NCBI GenBank assembly: GCA_002163975.1
Contig: CP019636.1
Coordinates: 1,427,001 to 1,491,000, forward strand
Source of the DNA: Nostocales cyanobacterium HT-58-2
GTDB taxonomy: Bacteria > Cyanobacteriota > Cyanobacteriia > Cyanobacteriales > Nostocaceae
Length of the DNA stretch: 64,000 nt
Direction of reading: 5' to 3'
Of the stretch, positions 8,816 through 18,907 are shown one piece after another. The position numbers were made by a program, and so were the translations under genes. The notes beneath the pieces were generated by a model. That model saw only the letters and a list, made by a program, of their open reading frames with translations, searched no databases and was not told the DNA's origin. The stretch's first letter is position 1. Each line of letters opens with the position of its first letter.

Positions 8816-9493
8816 ATGAAAGCTGTCATTCTACTTTCTGGTGGCTTAGACTCTTCCACAGTTCTATACCAAGCGCTAGTCGATGGTTTTGAATGCCACA
8901 CCATCTCCTTTGATTACCAACAACGACATCGACGAGAGTTACAGTCAGCTTTGGCAATTGCTCAAAAAGCTGGCGTGGTAGACCATCAAGTAGTAAGGTT
9001 TGATTTAAGACAGTGGGGCGGTTCGGCACTGACCGATGATGCTATTGATTTACCTCACAAGCGTGACCCAGAGGAAATGTCTCAAAGTATTCCTGTCACT
9101 TATGTTCCTGCTCGCAATACCATCTTTTTAAGCTTTGCCCTTGCCTACGCTGAAACCATAGTCGCCCAACGGATTTATATAGGTGTTAACGCCTTAGATT
9201 ACTCAGGATATCCTGATTGCCGCCCTGACTACATTCAGGCAATGCAGGAAGTATTTCGTTTAGGAACAAAACAAGGACGTTCAGGACAACCCATTTCCAT
9301 TGTTACCCCCTTGATTCATCTAAAAAAAACAGAAATTATTCAACTTGGCAACAAATTAGAAGTTCCTTGGGAACTGACTTGGTCTTGCTATGCAGGAGGT
9401 GATGTTGCTTGTGGTATCTGTGATTCTTGCCGCTTGCGTCTTGCTGCTTTTGCTGATCTGGGATTGAAAGATCCACTGGCTTATGCTCAGTAG
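8816..9493 (+). CDS. queC: 7-cyano-7-deazaguanine synthase QueC
   Basis: QueC converts 7-carboxy-7-deazaguanine to preQ0 with ATP and ammonia, in the queuosine pathway. The 225-residue length is typical. The PP-loop SGGLDSST is at residues 8-15. The family motif TYVPARNT is near residue 97, GVNALDYSGYPDCRPDY near residue 122, and the zinc-binding cysteines CYAGGDVACGICDSC lie at about residues 192-206. The ATG at 8816 gives the MKAVILLSGGLDSS start normal for the family. No other queuosine genes are adjacent. Confidence 0.96.
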   Translation: MKAVILLSGGLDSSTVLYQALVDGFECHTISFDYQQRHRRELQSALAIAQKAGVVDHQVVRFDLRQWGGSALTDDAIDLPHKRDPEEMSQSIPVTYVPARNTIFLSFALAYAETIVAQRIYIGVNALDYSGYPDCRPDYIQAMQEVFRLGTKQGRSGQPISIVTPLIHLKKTEIIQLGNKLEVPWELTWSCYAGGDVACGICDSCRLRLAAFADLGLKDPLAYAQ

Positions 9494-9698
9494 AGGTAGC
9501 TTTGCTGTGTCACCGCGTTCCCCTCATCCTCCACTGAAGAGAGCAGGGGAGGCTAGGGAAGAAGAGAAGCAGGGGGGGAAGAGAGTAGAGAAGCAGTTCT
9601 TATGCAGGGGGTGCAGGAGGAGAAGAGTTAGTGTCCGTTCACTCCTCCTCCCCTGCTCCTCAACCTCCCCTGCTCCCCCTGCTTTCTTGTTTCACTCT
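9494..9698. repeat. G/A- and C/T-rich inverted intergenic repeat
   Basis: A purine-rich half (AGAGCAGGGGAGGCT, AGAGAAGCAGGGGG) is mirrored by a pyrimidine-rich half (CCTCCCCTGCTCC, CCCCCTGCTTTCTTG). It could fold into a long hairpin between the converging queC and CNNM genes and act as a bidirectional terminator. A short frame through it is low-complexity and not a gene. Confidence 0.45.
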
Positions 9699-11051
9699 CT
9701 ACTCCTCCAACCGTCGTACCTGAATTTGGTGCAGACGAGGTCCAGTGACTGACACAACGGTGAATTCTAAATTTTCATAACAGAAGGTTTCACCAAGGGT
9801 GGGAACTTTCTGCAACTGGTAAAGTAAGAAGCCTCCTAAAGTTTGGTATTCTTTCTTTAAGGGCAAATTGAGATGCAAAACTTCATTGAGGTCTTCCAAG
9901 TTAATTTGGGCTTGTAGTAAGAAAGTCTGAGAATCTAAAATCTTAACGAGTAGATCATTGGTACTGTCGGGTTCTCCCGGATAGCCAATGATTTGAGCGA
10001 TAACATCTTGGATAGTCACCAGTCCAACGGTAGCGCCAAATTCATCTGCCACCATCACCATACTGGGTTCCTCTCTCTGCATGATTGGCAAAAGTTCATT
10101 TAAAGGAGTATGTTCAGGCACAAACCTTGCCGGGCGCATCCATGGCTGAATTTGTTTTTCCAAATTCAGTTTCCCCATGGCTAGTGGTTTTGCTAAGTCT
10201 TTGAAGTACACAATGCCACGAATGTCGTCCAAAGATTCTCCAATCAGGGGGTAGCAACAGTGACCAGTGGCTATCATTTCCCGGAGAAAAGTCTGGAAGG
10301 TCGCATTTTTTGGTAACGCTACAATACCGGTACGGGGAACCATCACTGCTTGTACGGTCTCATCCCCAAACTCAAAAATATTGTTGAGCAATTCTCTCTC
10401 TTCCGCTTCCAACCCAATAGATTCACGCTCTGTGGAAATAATGAGTTGTAATTCTTCAGGTGTCACCGGTGGTCTCCAGCTTTGACCTGTGTATTCAATG
10501 CCAAAAAGTCGCAACAGGCAGCGAGTTGATTGATTGAGAATCCAAATAAAAGGGTTGAAAAATCTGACAGTTGCTCTGACCGAAGGTCCCAAAAATCTTG
10601 CCAGCTGTTCTGAATACAGCATAGCCACTGATTTAGGACAGAGTTCGCCTAAAACTATTTGCAAATAGGCTATGAAAAAAAAGGTGATTGGGATTGAGAA
10701 AGAATGAGCGATAACTGTACTCATCCCTTGAGGTAAAGGTAAAGAACGTAACACTGATTTGACTAGTATAACTATGGTACTTTCTCCAATCCACCCCAGT
10801 GCCAAACTAGAAAGAGTAATGCCTAATTGAGTTGTAGATAGCAATCGGTCAATACTGCGTTGCAGCACTTCGACGGCGATCGCCTGGATGTCACCAGCCT
10901 CTACAAGCTGATGAATGCGCGATCGCCGCACTGTCACCATAGAAAACTCTGCTGTTACAAAAAAGGCATTGATAGCAATCAGTAGAAGCACTGACAACAA
11001 CCGTAGCCCTACATCCGTCCAACTTAAGCTAGGAAAACTACTCACTGCCAA
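9699..11051 (-). CDS. CNNM/DUF21-CBS-CorC/HlyC membrane protein
   Basis: The 450-residue protein has the standard three-part layout. An N-terminal DUF21/CNNM membrane domain (residues 10-200, with NAFFVTAEFSMVTVRRSR and the motif ALGWIGE) is followed by a CBS-domain pair (about 215-345, with VMVPRTGIVAL and DIRGIVYFKDL) and a C-terminal CorC/HlyC transporter-associated domain (about 360-445, TLGGFLLYQL). Family members are called hemolysin C-like or TlyC but are probably Mg2+/Co2+ efflux or regulatory proteins. No haemolysis should be inferred. It converges with queC and lies downstream of a small exported-protein gene in the same direction. Confidence 0.9.
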   Translation of the reverse strand: MAVSSFPSLSWTDVGLRLLSVLLLIAINAFFVTAEFSMVTVRRSRIHQLVEAGDIQAIAVEVLQRSIDRLLSTTQLGITLSSLALGWIGESTIVILVKSVLRSLPLPQGMSTVIAHSFSIPITFFFIAYLQIVLGELCPKSVAMLYSEQLARFLGPSVRATVRFFNPFIWILNQSTRCLLRLFGIEYTGQSWRPPVTPEELQLIISTERESIGLEAEERELLNNIFEFGDETVQAVMVPRTGIVALPKNATFQTFLREMIATGHCCYPLIGESLDDIRGIVYFKDLAKPLAMGKLNLEKQIQPWMRPARFVPEHTPLNELLPIMQREEPSMVMVADEFGATVGLVTIQDVIAQIIGYPGEPDSTNDLLVKILDSQTFLLQAQINLEDLNEVLHLNLPLKKEYQTLGGFLLYQLQKVPTLGETFCYENLEFTVVSVTGPRLHQIQVRRLEE

Positions 11052-11081
11052 AGCTCATGTAATACTGATGCCCCCATTTTG

Positions 11082-11113
11082 GTTAGGAGTTAGTCGTGCT
11101 ACTAACTCCTAAC
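11082..11113 (-). terminator. Stem-loop after the 11.1 kb gene
   Basis: A perfect 13-bp inverted repeat (GTTAGGAGTTAGT / ACTAACTCCTAAC) with a 6-nt loop lies directly after the stop at 11116. It has no long T run, so the terminator role is likely but not certain. A similar hairpin lies at 13309-13346. Confidence 0.5.
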
Positions 11114-11115
11114 AT

Positions 11116-11820
11116 CTACCTTTGTACAGGTATATTTGACACTTCTAACCGTAGTTTTTGAGCAGGATAGTCTGTCAGGGCAAGTGAAATGCGCTTGACA
11201 TCATCAAGTAAAGGCGTGGGAATGCTCACCGTGCCAGAATAAGTAGGTCCATTGGCAGGTAATTCAGACGGTAAACCATCTGTACTCGCACTTAAGGTTC
11301 GTCCTTTATCATCCGAGACATCTAAAAAACTATACAAGAAGCGCACAGAATCTTTACCTTTATTCTGCATTTTGACTTTTAAAAGCAAAGCACCGCCAGA
11401 AAAGCGAGCAGATTGCACCGAAAGATTGACACCCTCGCTTTCAGTGTTTATTGGAAATCCTTCTTGGGGTTTTTCTTGTTCAGCCACTGCCAGAGGCTTT
11501 TCCTCTTGCTTGGGCTTGCTGCTATTTATCTCCTCGTCATCGTCTTCTTGTTTCTTGGATTTAGCAGTCTTAGTTTTGCCCTCAATTCGTGCCTTAACAA
11601 TTTTTAAGATTTCTTCCTCTCTAAGTAGAGCAAGACCTGTATGTTGCTCTTTAGCTGATTTACTGCTAGTGAACTTTGTTGTGGGACGAGCATCTGGCGC
11701 TGTAACGCCTTTAAGTGCTGCACTTCCCAAAGTAAACCCCCAAAACGCACTTACAGAACCCGCTCCCAACATCAGAATTAACAAAATTAAAGTCAGAAGT
11801 ACAGTAGAATTTAGTTTCAT
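11116..11820 (-). CDS. Membrane-anchored cyanobacterial hypothetical protein
   Basis: I do not recognise this roughly 234-residue protein. It has an N-terminal hydrophobic helix (LTLILLILMLGAGSVSAFWG) that is a signal anchor or signal peptide. A highly charged, low-complexity region follows (about 85-125: KSKKQEDDDEEINSS, KPKQEEKPLA). The C-terminal domain (about 130-232) is beta-rich with an Ig-like feel (VNLSVQSARFSGGALLLKV and LLYSFLDVSDDKGR-type strands). The ATG at 11820 is preferred over an upstream TTG. It probably sits in the membrane with the C-terminal domain outside the cytoplasm. It is 64 bp upstream of the CNNM gene in the same direction, with a stem-loop between. Confidence 0.75.
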   Translation of the reverse strand: MKLNSTVLLTLILLILMLGAGSVSAFWGFTLGSAALKGVTAPDARPTTKFTSSKSAKEQHTGLALLREEEILKIVKARIEGKTKTAKSKKQEDDDEEINSSKPKQEEKPLAVAEQEKPQEGFPINTESEGVNLSVQSARFSGGALLLKVKMQNKGKDSVRFLYSFLDVSDDKGRTLSASTDGLPSELPANGPTYSGTVSIPTPLLDDVKRISLALTDYPAQKLRLEVSNIPVQR

Positions 11821-12008
11821 TGCAAACAAGCCATTGCATATGAATGCTGGTTTATTAATTAAGTATCGAAGTTATTTACTTCAATCCTCAGAGGAACTTA
11901 ATCAATATTAGTCTGCACTAACGCGTCGTTAAACTGTGTAGTATAAAAATTTGGTATGATATCTTATATTGTCAACTTATGTAGACTTGCGCTACAATGA
12001 GATATCGA

Positions 12009-12081
12009 CCAGGGTTGGCCGAGCGGTTGAGGCAGCGAACTCATAATTCGCCCTAGGCAGGTTCAACTCCTGCACCCTGGA
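12009..12081 (+). tRNA. tRNA-Ile(CAU), lysidine type
   Basis: The sequence folds as a full cloverleaf. The acceptor stem CCAGGGT/ACCCTGG is a perfect 7 bp, the D arm starts GGCCGAGCGG, the anticodon stem GCGAA/TTCGC encloses the loop CTCATAA with anticodon CAT, and the T arm is GCAGG TTCAACT CCTGC, with discriminator A. No CCA is encoded. The anticodon alone would allow Met. The body resembles chloroplast trnI-CAU (AACTCATAATT) and not elongator or initiator tRNA-Met, so it is assigned as the AUA-reading tRNA-Ile whose C34 is converted to lysidine by TilS. Confidence 0.88.
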
Positions 12082-12135
12082 TTAAAAGATAGTGCTGAGT
12101 AAAATGTCAAAAAAGTAACTCAGTCACCATGTTCT

Positions 12136-12549
12136 TTAGCGGGATGGTTCGGTTTCAATCCTGAGTTTATTGGCATTCGTGCGAGGAGACACGAGCAAGG
12201 AAGAATTATAAGGATTTGGCAAATCAGGGGTACGGATGTACGGATCGCTAGTAGCTTGCTGATTGAGAGCATCGCGATACAAAGTGTGAACTAATTCAGC
12301 ATCTCGCGCAATTTGATTTTCCGGAAATGAGTTGCGGAAAATAGAACCAGATCCCAGTATCACGTTAATTTGACTTCTCAAAGTTTGACTGCCATAGAAA
12401 TTAGGAGCGTTTTTAAAAAAAGCACGTTCAAACACCTCACTGAGTGTTTCATAATTGGGTGTTTCCGTTTCAGCTACAGCAATACTTGGAAAAGTCATAG
12501 TAGCTAGCAATACCAATGAGCTACTTATGGATTTGAGTTTTGTACCCAT
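12136..12549 (-). CDS. Small exported hypothetical protein
   Basis: The 137-residue protein has a clear Sec signal peptide: basic start MGTKLKSI, hydrophobic core LVLLATMTFPSIAVA, and a likely cleavage after AVA at residue 26. The mature part (about 110 residues) is polar, with LSEVFERAFFKNAPNFYG and LRSQINVILG. It has no cysteines or recognised domain. It is conserved-looking in style but I cannot assign a function. It lies alone between the tRNA and the divergent pyrE. Confidence 0.75.
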   Translation of the reverse strand: MGTKLKSISSSLVLLATMTFPSIAVAETETPNYETLSEVFERAFFKNAPNFYGSQTLRSQINVILGSGSIFRNSFPENQIARDAELVHTLYRDALNQQATSDPYIRTPDLPNPYNSSLLVSPRTNANKLRIETEPSR

Positions 12550-12650
12550 GTTTCATGCACCTTAATATTTGGGCGAATCTTGACTTATTCTTATTTTCAG
12601 AACTCTTATGAGTTCAACCTTTGGTGTAGCATAATTTTTTACCAGTTGTC

Positions 12651-13262
12651 ATGACATATCAAGCCGAAACCCCCACTCAATCACATATTTGGGCAACTAC
12701 TACTGATTTTGTAACCCTGCGCCAACACCTACTAGATTTATTTTGTCAACTGGCATATCAAGAAGGTGATTTTGTTCTTTCTTCTGGGCTGCGTAGCTCT
12801 TATTACATCAACAAGACTCAGGTGACTCTCCACCCTCAAGGTGCTCTAGCAGTTGGACGAATTCTGTTACCTCTGCTCCCTTCAGATACTCAAGCAGTTG
12901 CTGGGTTGACACTGGGTGCTGATCCTGTTGTGACGGCAGTAAGTGTGGTTTCAACTTATGAAAACCGACCCATTCCAGCGCTCATTGTTCGCAAAGAACC
13001 CAAGGGACATGGAACAAAGGCATATATTGAAGGTCCTAGTTTGCCGGAAGGTGCAAAAGTCGTGGTTTTAGAAGATGTCGTCACCACTGGACAATCTGCT
13101 ATGAAAGCCGTTCACCGACTCAGAGACGCAGGTTATACGGTTAATCAAATCATTGCACTAGTAGACCGCCTGCAAGGAGGAGCAGAATTTTACCAACAAC
13201 AGGGATTACAGTTCCAGGCAGTGTATACGATTAAGGAGATTCAGGAGCGATATCGGCAGTGA
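12651..13262 (+). CDS. pyrE: Orotate phosphoribosyltransferase PyrE
   Basis: PyrE joins orotate and PRPP to make orotidine 5'-phosphate in UMP synthesis. The 203-residue protein has LSSGLRSSYYINKTQV (about 42-58, the orotate/PRPP contact region) and RKEPKGHGT (about 119-127, catalytic Lys of the flexible loop). The type I PRPP-binding motif is seen as VVVLEDVVTTGQSA (about 141-154). Length and motif order are normal. The ATG at 12651 gives about 25 residues before the conserved core, common in cyanobacterial PyrE. It converges with thiC across two strong hairpins. Confidence 0.95.
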   Translation: MTYQAETPTQSHIWATTTDFVTLRQHLLDLFCQLAYQEGDFVLSSGLRSSYYINKTQVTLHPQGALAVGRILLPLLPSDTQAVAGLTLGADPVVTAVSVVSTYENRPIPALIVRKEPKGHGTKAYIEGPSLPEGAKVVVLEDVVTTGQSAMKAVHRLRDAGYTVNQIIALVDRLQGGAEFYQQQGLQFQAVYTIKEIQERYRQ

Positions 13263-13283
13263 GTCAGCTGATCTCCAGCACTA

Positions 13284-13303
13284 GTGACGCTCTTGAGCGT
13301 CAC
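13284..13303. terminator. Short perfect hairpin between pyrE and thiC
   Basis: GTGACGCTC TT GAGCGTCAC is a 9-bp perfect stem. It lies 21 bp after the pyrE stop and probably acts with the next hairpin as a bidirectional transcription end. Confidence 0.5.
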
Positions 13304-13308
13304 CTTAT

Positions 13309-13346
13309 AGTTAGGAGGTAGTAGAAAATTCCACTACCTCCTAACT
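13309..13346. terminator. Second perfect hairpin between pyrE and thiC
   Basis: The 14-bp perfect stem AGTTAGGAGGTAGT / ACTACCTCCTAACT has a 10-nt loop. It lies between two converging genes and is close in sequence to the hairpin at 11082-11113. Confidence 0.55.
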
Positions 13347-13371
13347 GCTCTCAACTCATAATTCCCAATTC

Positions 13372-14852
<1,481 letters not shown>

Positions 14853-14919
14853 AAATGATTTTATCATCTTGCTTATGGCTGGAAGCAAGAAATTGACAAA
14901 TCCTAACGACTTGTGACTA

Positions 14920-15531
14920 ATGACTTACCGATATATCATATTTTACAAACCCTATGGAATCCTCAGCCAGTTTACAAAAGACACTCCCACTCATAACACC
15001 CTCAAAGACTATATTGAAGTTCCTGATGTTTATCCTGTGGGTCGTTTGGACTGGGACAGTGAGGGATTACTACTGTTGACTAACCACGGACAATTGCAAC
15101 ATCGCCTCTCCCATCCTCGGTTTGGACACCAACGGACTTACTGGGTGCAGGTAGAACGAATTCCTGATGTTAAGGCTTTGACGCAGCTACAAGAAGGTGT
15201 GGTAATTCAAGACTACCGCACTCAACCAGCTTTGGTGCAGCTCTTGCCAACAGAGCCTCCTTTACCGGAACGCGATCCGCCAATTAGATTTCGCAAAAAT
15301 GTGCCAACAGCTTGGTTGGAAATGACTTTGACAGAGGGAAAAAATCGTCAGGTTAGGCGAATGACGGCGGCTGTGGGATTTCCGACTTTACGATTGGTTA
15401 GGATAAGTATTGCTCACCTACAATTAAATGGTCTGCAACCAGGTCAATGGCGTGACCTGACCTCTGGTGAACTCAAATTATTACTCAATTTAGCTTTTGC
15501 AGGTAGCTCACGCAATTCTAAAAGGAGATGA
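14920..15531 (+). CDS. Pseudouridine synthase, RsuA/RluE-like
   Basis: The 203-residue protein lacks an S4 domain and has the RluE-like layout. It has [10 protein letters not shown] (residues 10-19) and the catalytic Asp motif [15 protein letters not shown] (about 41-55). It also has [12 protein letters not shown], a [17 protein letters not shown] motif (about 145-161) and LVRISI. Such enzymes isomerise a uridine in 23S rRNA; RluE acts at U2457 in E. coli, and the exact target here is inferred only. The start codon lies about 70 bp beyond the end of the divergent TPP riboswitch, so the two promoters are close together. Confidence 0.9.
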   Translation: MTYRYIIFYKPYGILSQFTKDTPTHNTLKDYIEVPDVYPVGRLDWDSEGLLLLTNHGQLQHRLSHPRFGHQRTYWVQVERIPDVKALTQLQEGVVIQDYRTQPALVQLLPTEPPLPERDPPIRFRKNVPTAWLEMTLTEGKNRQVRRMTAAVGFPTLRLVRISIAHLQLNGLQPGQWRDLTSGELKLLLNLAFAGSSRNSKRR

Positions 15532-16092
15532 GACGTAGGAGTTGAGTGACACACTTAAATGCTGATTTTTACTTATCCATGAAAACACCATAGAAAAAAA
15601 GCTATAGTATTTCCATAAGTTTTATGTAGATTTTTAGCAAAAAATGACATTAATAGAGGAGTACTATCCCTTTTTCTGGTTCTTTTCTAGTTAATGTCAG
15701 CGCCGAGGTGCAAGTTTAAATCTACTTTCAGATTTTAAATAACGAGTGCGTTCGCCTTTGGCGGCTCCTCTGGAGCATCGCTGAAAGCGGGTACTCCGTG
15801 CGATCGCCTTTTACATTCTCATCTGTCCACTGGTTCAATTTTCTAAACCTAAAGATATGTGTTGAAATATGCCACATTACCTAGTTTTAATGGCAATTTA
15901 TTGTGAAGGTAGAGCTTGTCGATATCTCAAATCTATAGTTAATATGCGTAAAAATTAAGACTGCCACCAAAATTCGCCAGATGAACCATAATATTTTTGT
16001 GGGTCTACTGTTAAGAATGTGCTAACCAATGTAGTACTTTCGGATTGTAGTGGCTAGAAGCACCTTGGAACGGGAATTAAGGAACTTCCACA
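15532..16092. other. Intergenic region with a short repeat cluster
   Basis: About 560 bp without a gene. Between about 15740 and 15812 lie short G/C-rich self-complementary words (GGCGGCTCC, GGAGCATCGCTG, a HIP1-like GCGATCGC) typical of cyanobacterial dispersed repeats. The rest is A/T-rich, and the promoter of the PP2C gene is presumably in its last part. Confidence 0.4.
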
Positions 16093-18129
16093 ATGCTGAT
16101 TTGCCCTCAGTGTAAATTTGAAAACCCCAACACGAACAAATTCTGTCAGAACTGTGGCGCTTCACTGACCCAAAAGGTCTGTTCAGAGTGCGGGACTCAT
16201 ATGGCTTTAAATGCACAACAATGTGATAACTGTGGCGCTGAATGCGGAACAGTTTTGTGGGCAATTATTACTAAGGAAGCAACTTTTGCGGCTGGGGAAA
16301 ATAAAGAAGATGAGCAAGTAGGAGAAGTCGGGGAAGTGACAGAGGTAGAGGAAGTCGGGGAAGACAAATTCATTTGTTTATCTCCCTCCACTTCCTCATC
16401 TCCTTCTCCTCTCCCAGTAGGCTCCTACTTAGATCCACAACAACGTTATCAACTGCTTGAACCGCTACCAGCCCTGGGAGAAATTGCTCCTAATACTGAG
16501 GTGTGTATTAAGGTTTTAGACTGCCAACCATACCAAGTGTCCCTCCTTGAGGTCATGCTGGCAAATCAGCAACAGGGGCTAGCAACGCTATCAATGGACA
16601 CTAACAAAATTCCTAGTCTGGCTAAACTCTATATTGACTTGCAGTCTTGGTCCCATTTGGGAATACCGCCAATTCATGATGCATGGCAGCAGGACAATAT
16701 ACAGGTGGTGCTCATCGAAGACCGCTCAAATTGGCAGGAATTACTCTATCTTTGGCGAGAAGACACCACAAGTTCGTTACAAATCGTACATTTTCTTTAC
16801 CAGATGACACAACTGTGGTCTGTGTTAGAAACAGTCAACTGTCGTCAAAGTTTGTTGGAGTTGTCCAATCTCCGACTTGATGAAGATGAGTCATTAGCGC
16901 TACAACGATTGTATGTAGAATCACCAGATAACCAATATAATGTTGAGTTACCAGAAGATATAGAAACAACTGCACCTGATACGACGGAGGCACAAGTCTT
17001 CACAGTTCAAGTTTTAGGGCGGGTTTGGCAAGCACTTTTTAGACAGTCTCAACGGACTCAATTTGGCTCTATTTTGCACTTGATAGGAGACTTGGAACTA
17101 GGCAAGATACAGACTCTAGGGCAGTTGCAATCACGCTTAGAAGCTATAGCCTCGGAATTTCAAGGCAATCCCACAAGTATTCCTTCTGTCACCTCAAAGA
17201 TGTCTCAGACTCCTGCTACCGCTACTATCTTGCAATTAGATGATGAGGAACAGTATGAGACTGACTCAAAAGGAGATGATGTACCTACAATTGTTTTGCC
17301 CATGCAGTTAGTGAGCTTAGAAAATGCAGGGCTTACCGATGTAGGACGTCAACGCGATCATAACGAAGACTACTTTGGTATTGAAACAAAAATCCAGAAG
17401 CTAGAATTGCCTAACAAGCGTACTTTGCAAGTGCGTGGTCTGTATGTTTTGTGCGATGGAATGGGCGGACACGCTGGTGGTGAGGTTGCTAGTGCTTTAG
17501 CTGTCAACTCCTTGCGGCAGTACTTTCAGACCAACTGGGCTTTGAACAAACTGCCATCAGAAGATGATATTCGTAAGGCGGTGCGGCAAACCAACCAAGC
17601 AATTTTTGATCTCAATCAAAAAGATGCTCGTTCTGGTGTTGGGCGCATGGGCACTACCCTAGTGATGGTTTTAATCCAAGATAATCAGGTAGCGGTGGCA
17701 AATGTGGGAGATAGTCGTCTCTACCGCGTCACTCGTAAAAGAGGGCTGGAACAAATTACAGTAGATCACGAAGTTGGTCAACGGGAAATTTCTCGAGGTG
17801 TAGAACCTAGTGTCGCCTACTCTCGCCCTGATGCTTACCAATTAACTCAAGCTCTTGGTCCTCGCGATGAACACTCTATCATTCCCGATGTGCAGTTTTT
17901 TGAGATCAATGAAGATACGCTTTTTGTTCTTGCTTCGGATGGTTTGTCAGATAATGATTTACTGACAATTCATTGGCAAACTCACTTAGCACCTCTGCTA
18001 AGTTCTAGTGCCAATTTGGAAAGTGGCGTTCGAGCCTTAATTGATTTGGCAAACCATTACAATGGTCATGACAATATTACTGCGATCATTATTCGGGCAA
18101 AAGTGCGCCCAAATTTGGAACAACAGTAA
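16093..18129 (+). CDS. Zinc-ribbon PP2C-type Ser/Thr protein phosphatase
   Basis: The 678-residue protein has an N-terminal double zinc ribbon (residues 4-55). Its cysteines are CPQC, CQNC, CSEC and CDNC. A Glu/Val-rich linker, a long middle region (about 110-400) of no recognised fold and a C-terminal PP2C domain (about 410-672) follow. The phosphatase motifs are TDVGRQRDHNEDYFG (metal-binding Asp), LCDGMGGHAGGE near residue 453, GTTLVMVLI, VANVGDSRLYR, LTQALG, LASDGLSDN and the last GHDNITAI. All metal-binding Asp residues are present, so it should be active. It faces an FHA/zinc-ribbon kinase 780 bp downstream on the same strand, a probable antagonist. Confidence 0.9.
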   Translation: MLICPQCKFENPNTNKFCQNCGASLTQKVCSECGTHMALNAQQCDNCGAECGTVLWAIITKEATFAAGENKEDEQVGEVGEVTEVEEVGEDKFICLSPSTSSSPSPLPVGSYLDPQQRYQLLEPLPALGEIAPNTEVCIKVLDCQPYQVSLLEVMLANQQQGLATLSMDTNKIPSLAKLYIDLQSWSHLGIPPIHDAWQQDNIQVVLIEDRSNWQELLYLWREDTTSSLQIVHFLYQMTQLWSVLETVNCRQSLLELSNLRLDEDESLALQRLYVESPDNQYNVELPEDIETTAPDTTEAQVFTVQVLGRVWQALFRQSQRTQFGSILHLIGDLELGKIQTLGQLQSRLEAIASEFQGNPTSIPSVTSKMSQTPATATILQLDDEEQYETDSKGDDVPTIVLPMQLVSLENAGLTDVGRQRDHNEDYFGIETKIQKLELPNKRTLQVRGLYVLCDGMGGHAGGEVASALAVNSLRQYFQTNWALNKLPSEDDIRKAVRQTNQAIFDLNQKDARSGVGRMGTTLVMVLIQDNQVAVANVGDSRLYRVTRKRGLEQITVDHEVGQREISRGVEPSVAYSRPDAYQLTQALGPRDEHSIIPDVQFFEINEDTLFVLASDGLSDNDLLTIHWQTHLAPLLSSSANLESGVRALIDLANHYNGHDNITAIIIRAKVRPNLEQQ

Positions 18130-18907
18130 ATTTTGGATTAGGGATTAGTAAGGGAAGTGGTTAAGAGTCGATGGTAAGCCCATGCGGTCAGTTCAGGGCT
18201 GAGGGAGGGAAACCCTGCTTTTCTAGAACTCAGACGCTGCGTGTACTCGCTTCGCGTAGACGCTTGTAGAGCGGCTTCTCGTCGTTAGAGTGGAGCTTAC
18301 GTTACTGGGAACGCGAGTGTATACGTTCTGTACTCAGTGTATCTGTATGTCTTGTGGAGAAGCTATGCCAACGCGTAGCATATCCCTAGAACAAGGTCTT
18401 ATGGAACTGGATTTACCAGTTGCTGTGAGAGCGAGCCAACTCTTTTGGAGCTTACGCTCGCCACCTTCAAATAACGCTCTTTTGGTGTGTCTGCTACGAG
18501 TACCTGGGTACCTGGCTAACGCTAACGTCAGTTCTCAGGGCGTAGAAAATTCTTCGGGCATCTCCTGAGCTTGCGGCATACCTGCGCCGTTATGGTATAA
18601 ATCCTCCGTGGCCCAGAGGAAAGCCGTAAGTGCAAAGCATTCCGTAGGCATACGCATAGCATCTGATGACACGAGAAGGGTTGAAGTATGGAGACGCTAC
18701 GCGTTCACCGATTGCCTACGGTAGAGTTCTCCTCCTTCTCAAGAGTTCAAACGCTGCGCGTACTCGCTTGGTGTAAATGCCCGTAGCTTTCTTCGTGCCC
18801 ACAAGGCATAAGCGTACTCGAAGGGTTAGTCATGAATAGTTCAGAAAAAACCTAACAACCCATAACCAAACAATCCTTACTTCCCACCACCTCATCAGAA
18901 ATTACCT
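18130..18907. repeat. Repeat-rich island between phosphatase and kinase genes
   Basis: This 780-bp stretch is full of short, mutually similar G/C-containing words such as GCTACGCG, ACTCGCTTCGCGTAGACGC, GGAGAAGCTATGCCAACGCG and AACGCTGCGCGTACTCGC, in both orientations. This is the texture of cyanobacterial dispersed interspersed repeats. One 92-codon frame crosses it but has no protein-like composition. I regard it as non-coding. Confidence 0.5.

Noticed and set aside
9483..9752. 89-codon plus-strand frame downstream of queC
   Set aside because: It runs through a purine/pyrimidine-rich inverted repeat and gives a low-complexity Arg/Ser/Pro product.
9699..11051. Haemolysin
   Set aside because: The DUF21-CBS-CorC layout is that of ion-transport-related proteins. 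The haemolysin name is historical.
11252..11911. 219-codon plus-strand frame
   Set aside because: It is a Ser-rich mirror of the anchored protein gene on the other strand, which has a normal signal anchor and composition.
12009..12081. tRNA-Met reading of the CAU anticodon
   Set aside because: The body (CCAGGGT acceptor, GCGAACTCATAATTCGC anticodon arm) resembles chloroplast trnI-CAU, not elongator or initiator tRNA-Met.
18290..18568. 92-codon plus-strand frame
   Set aside because: It lies wholly in a repeat island and its composition is not protein-like.
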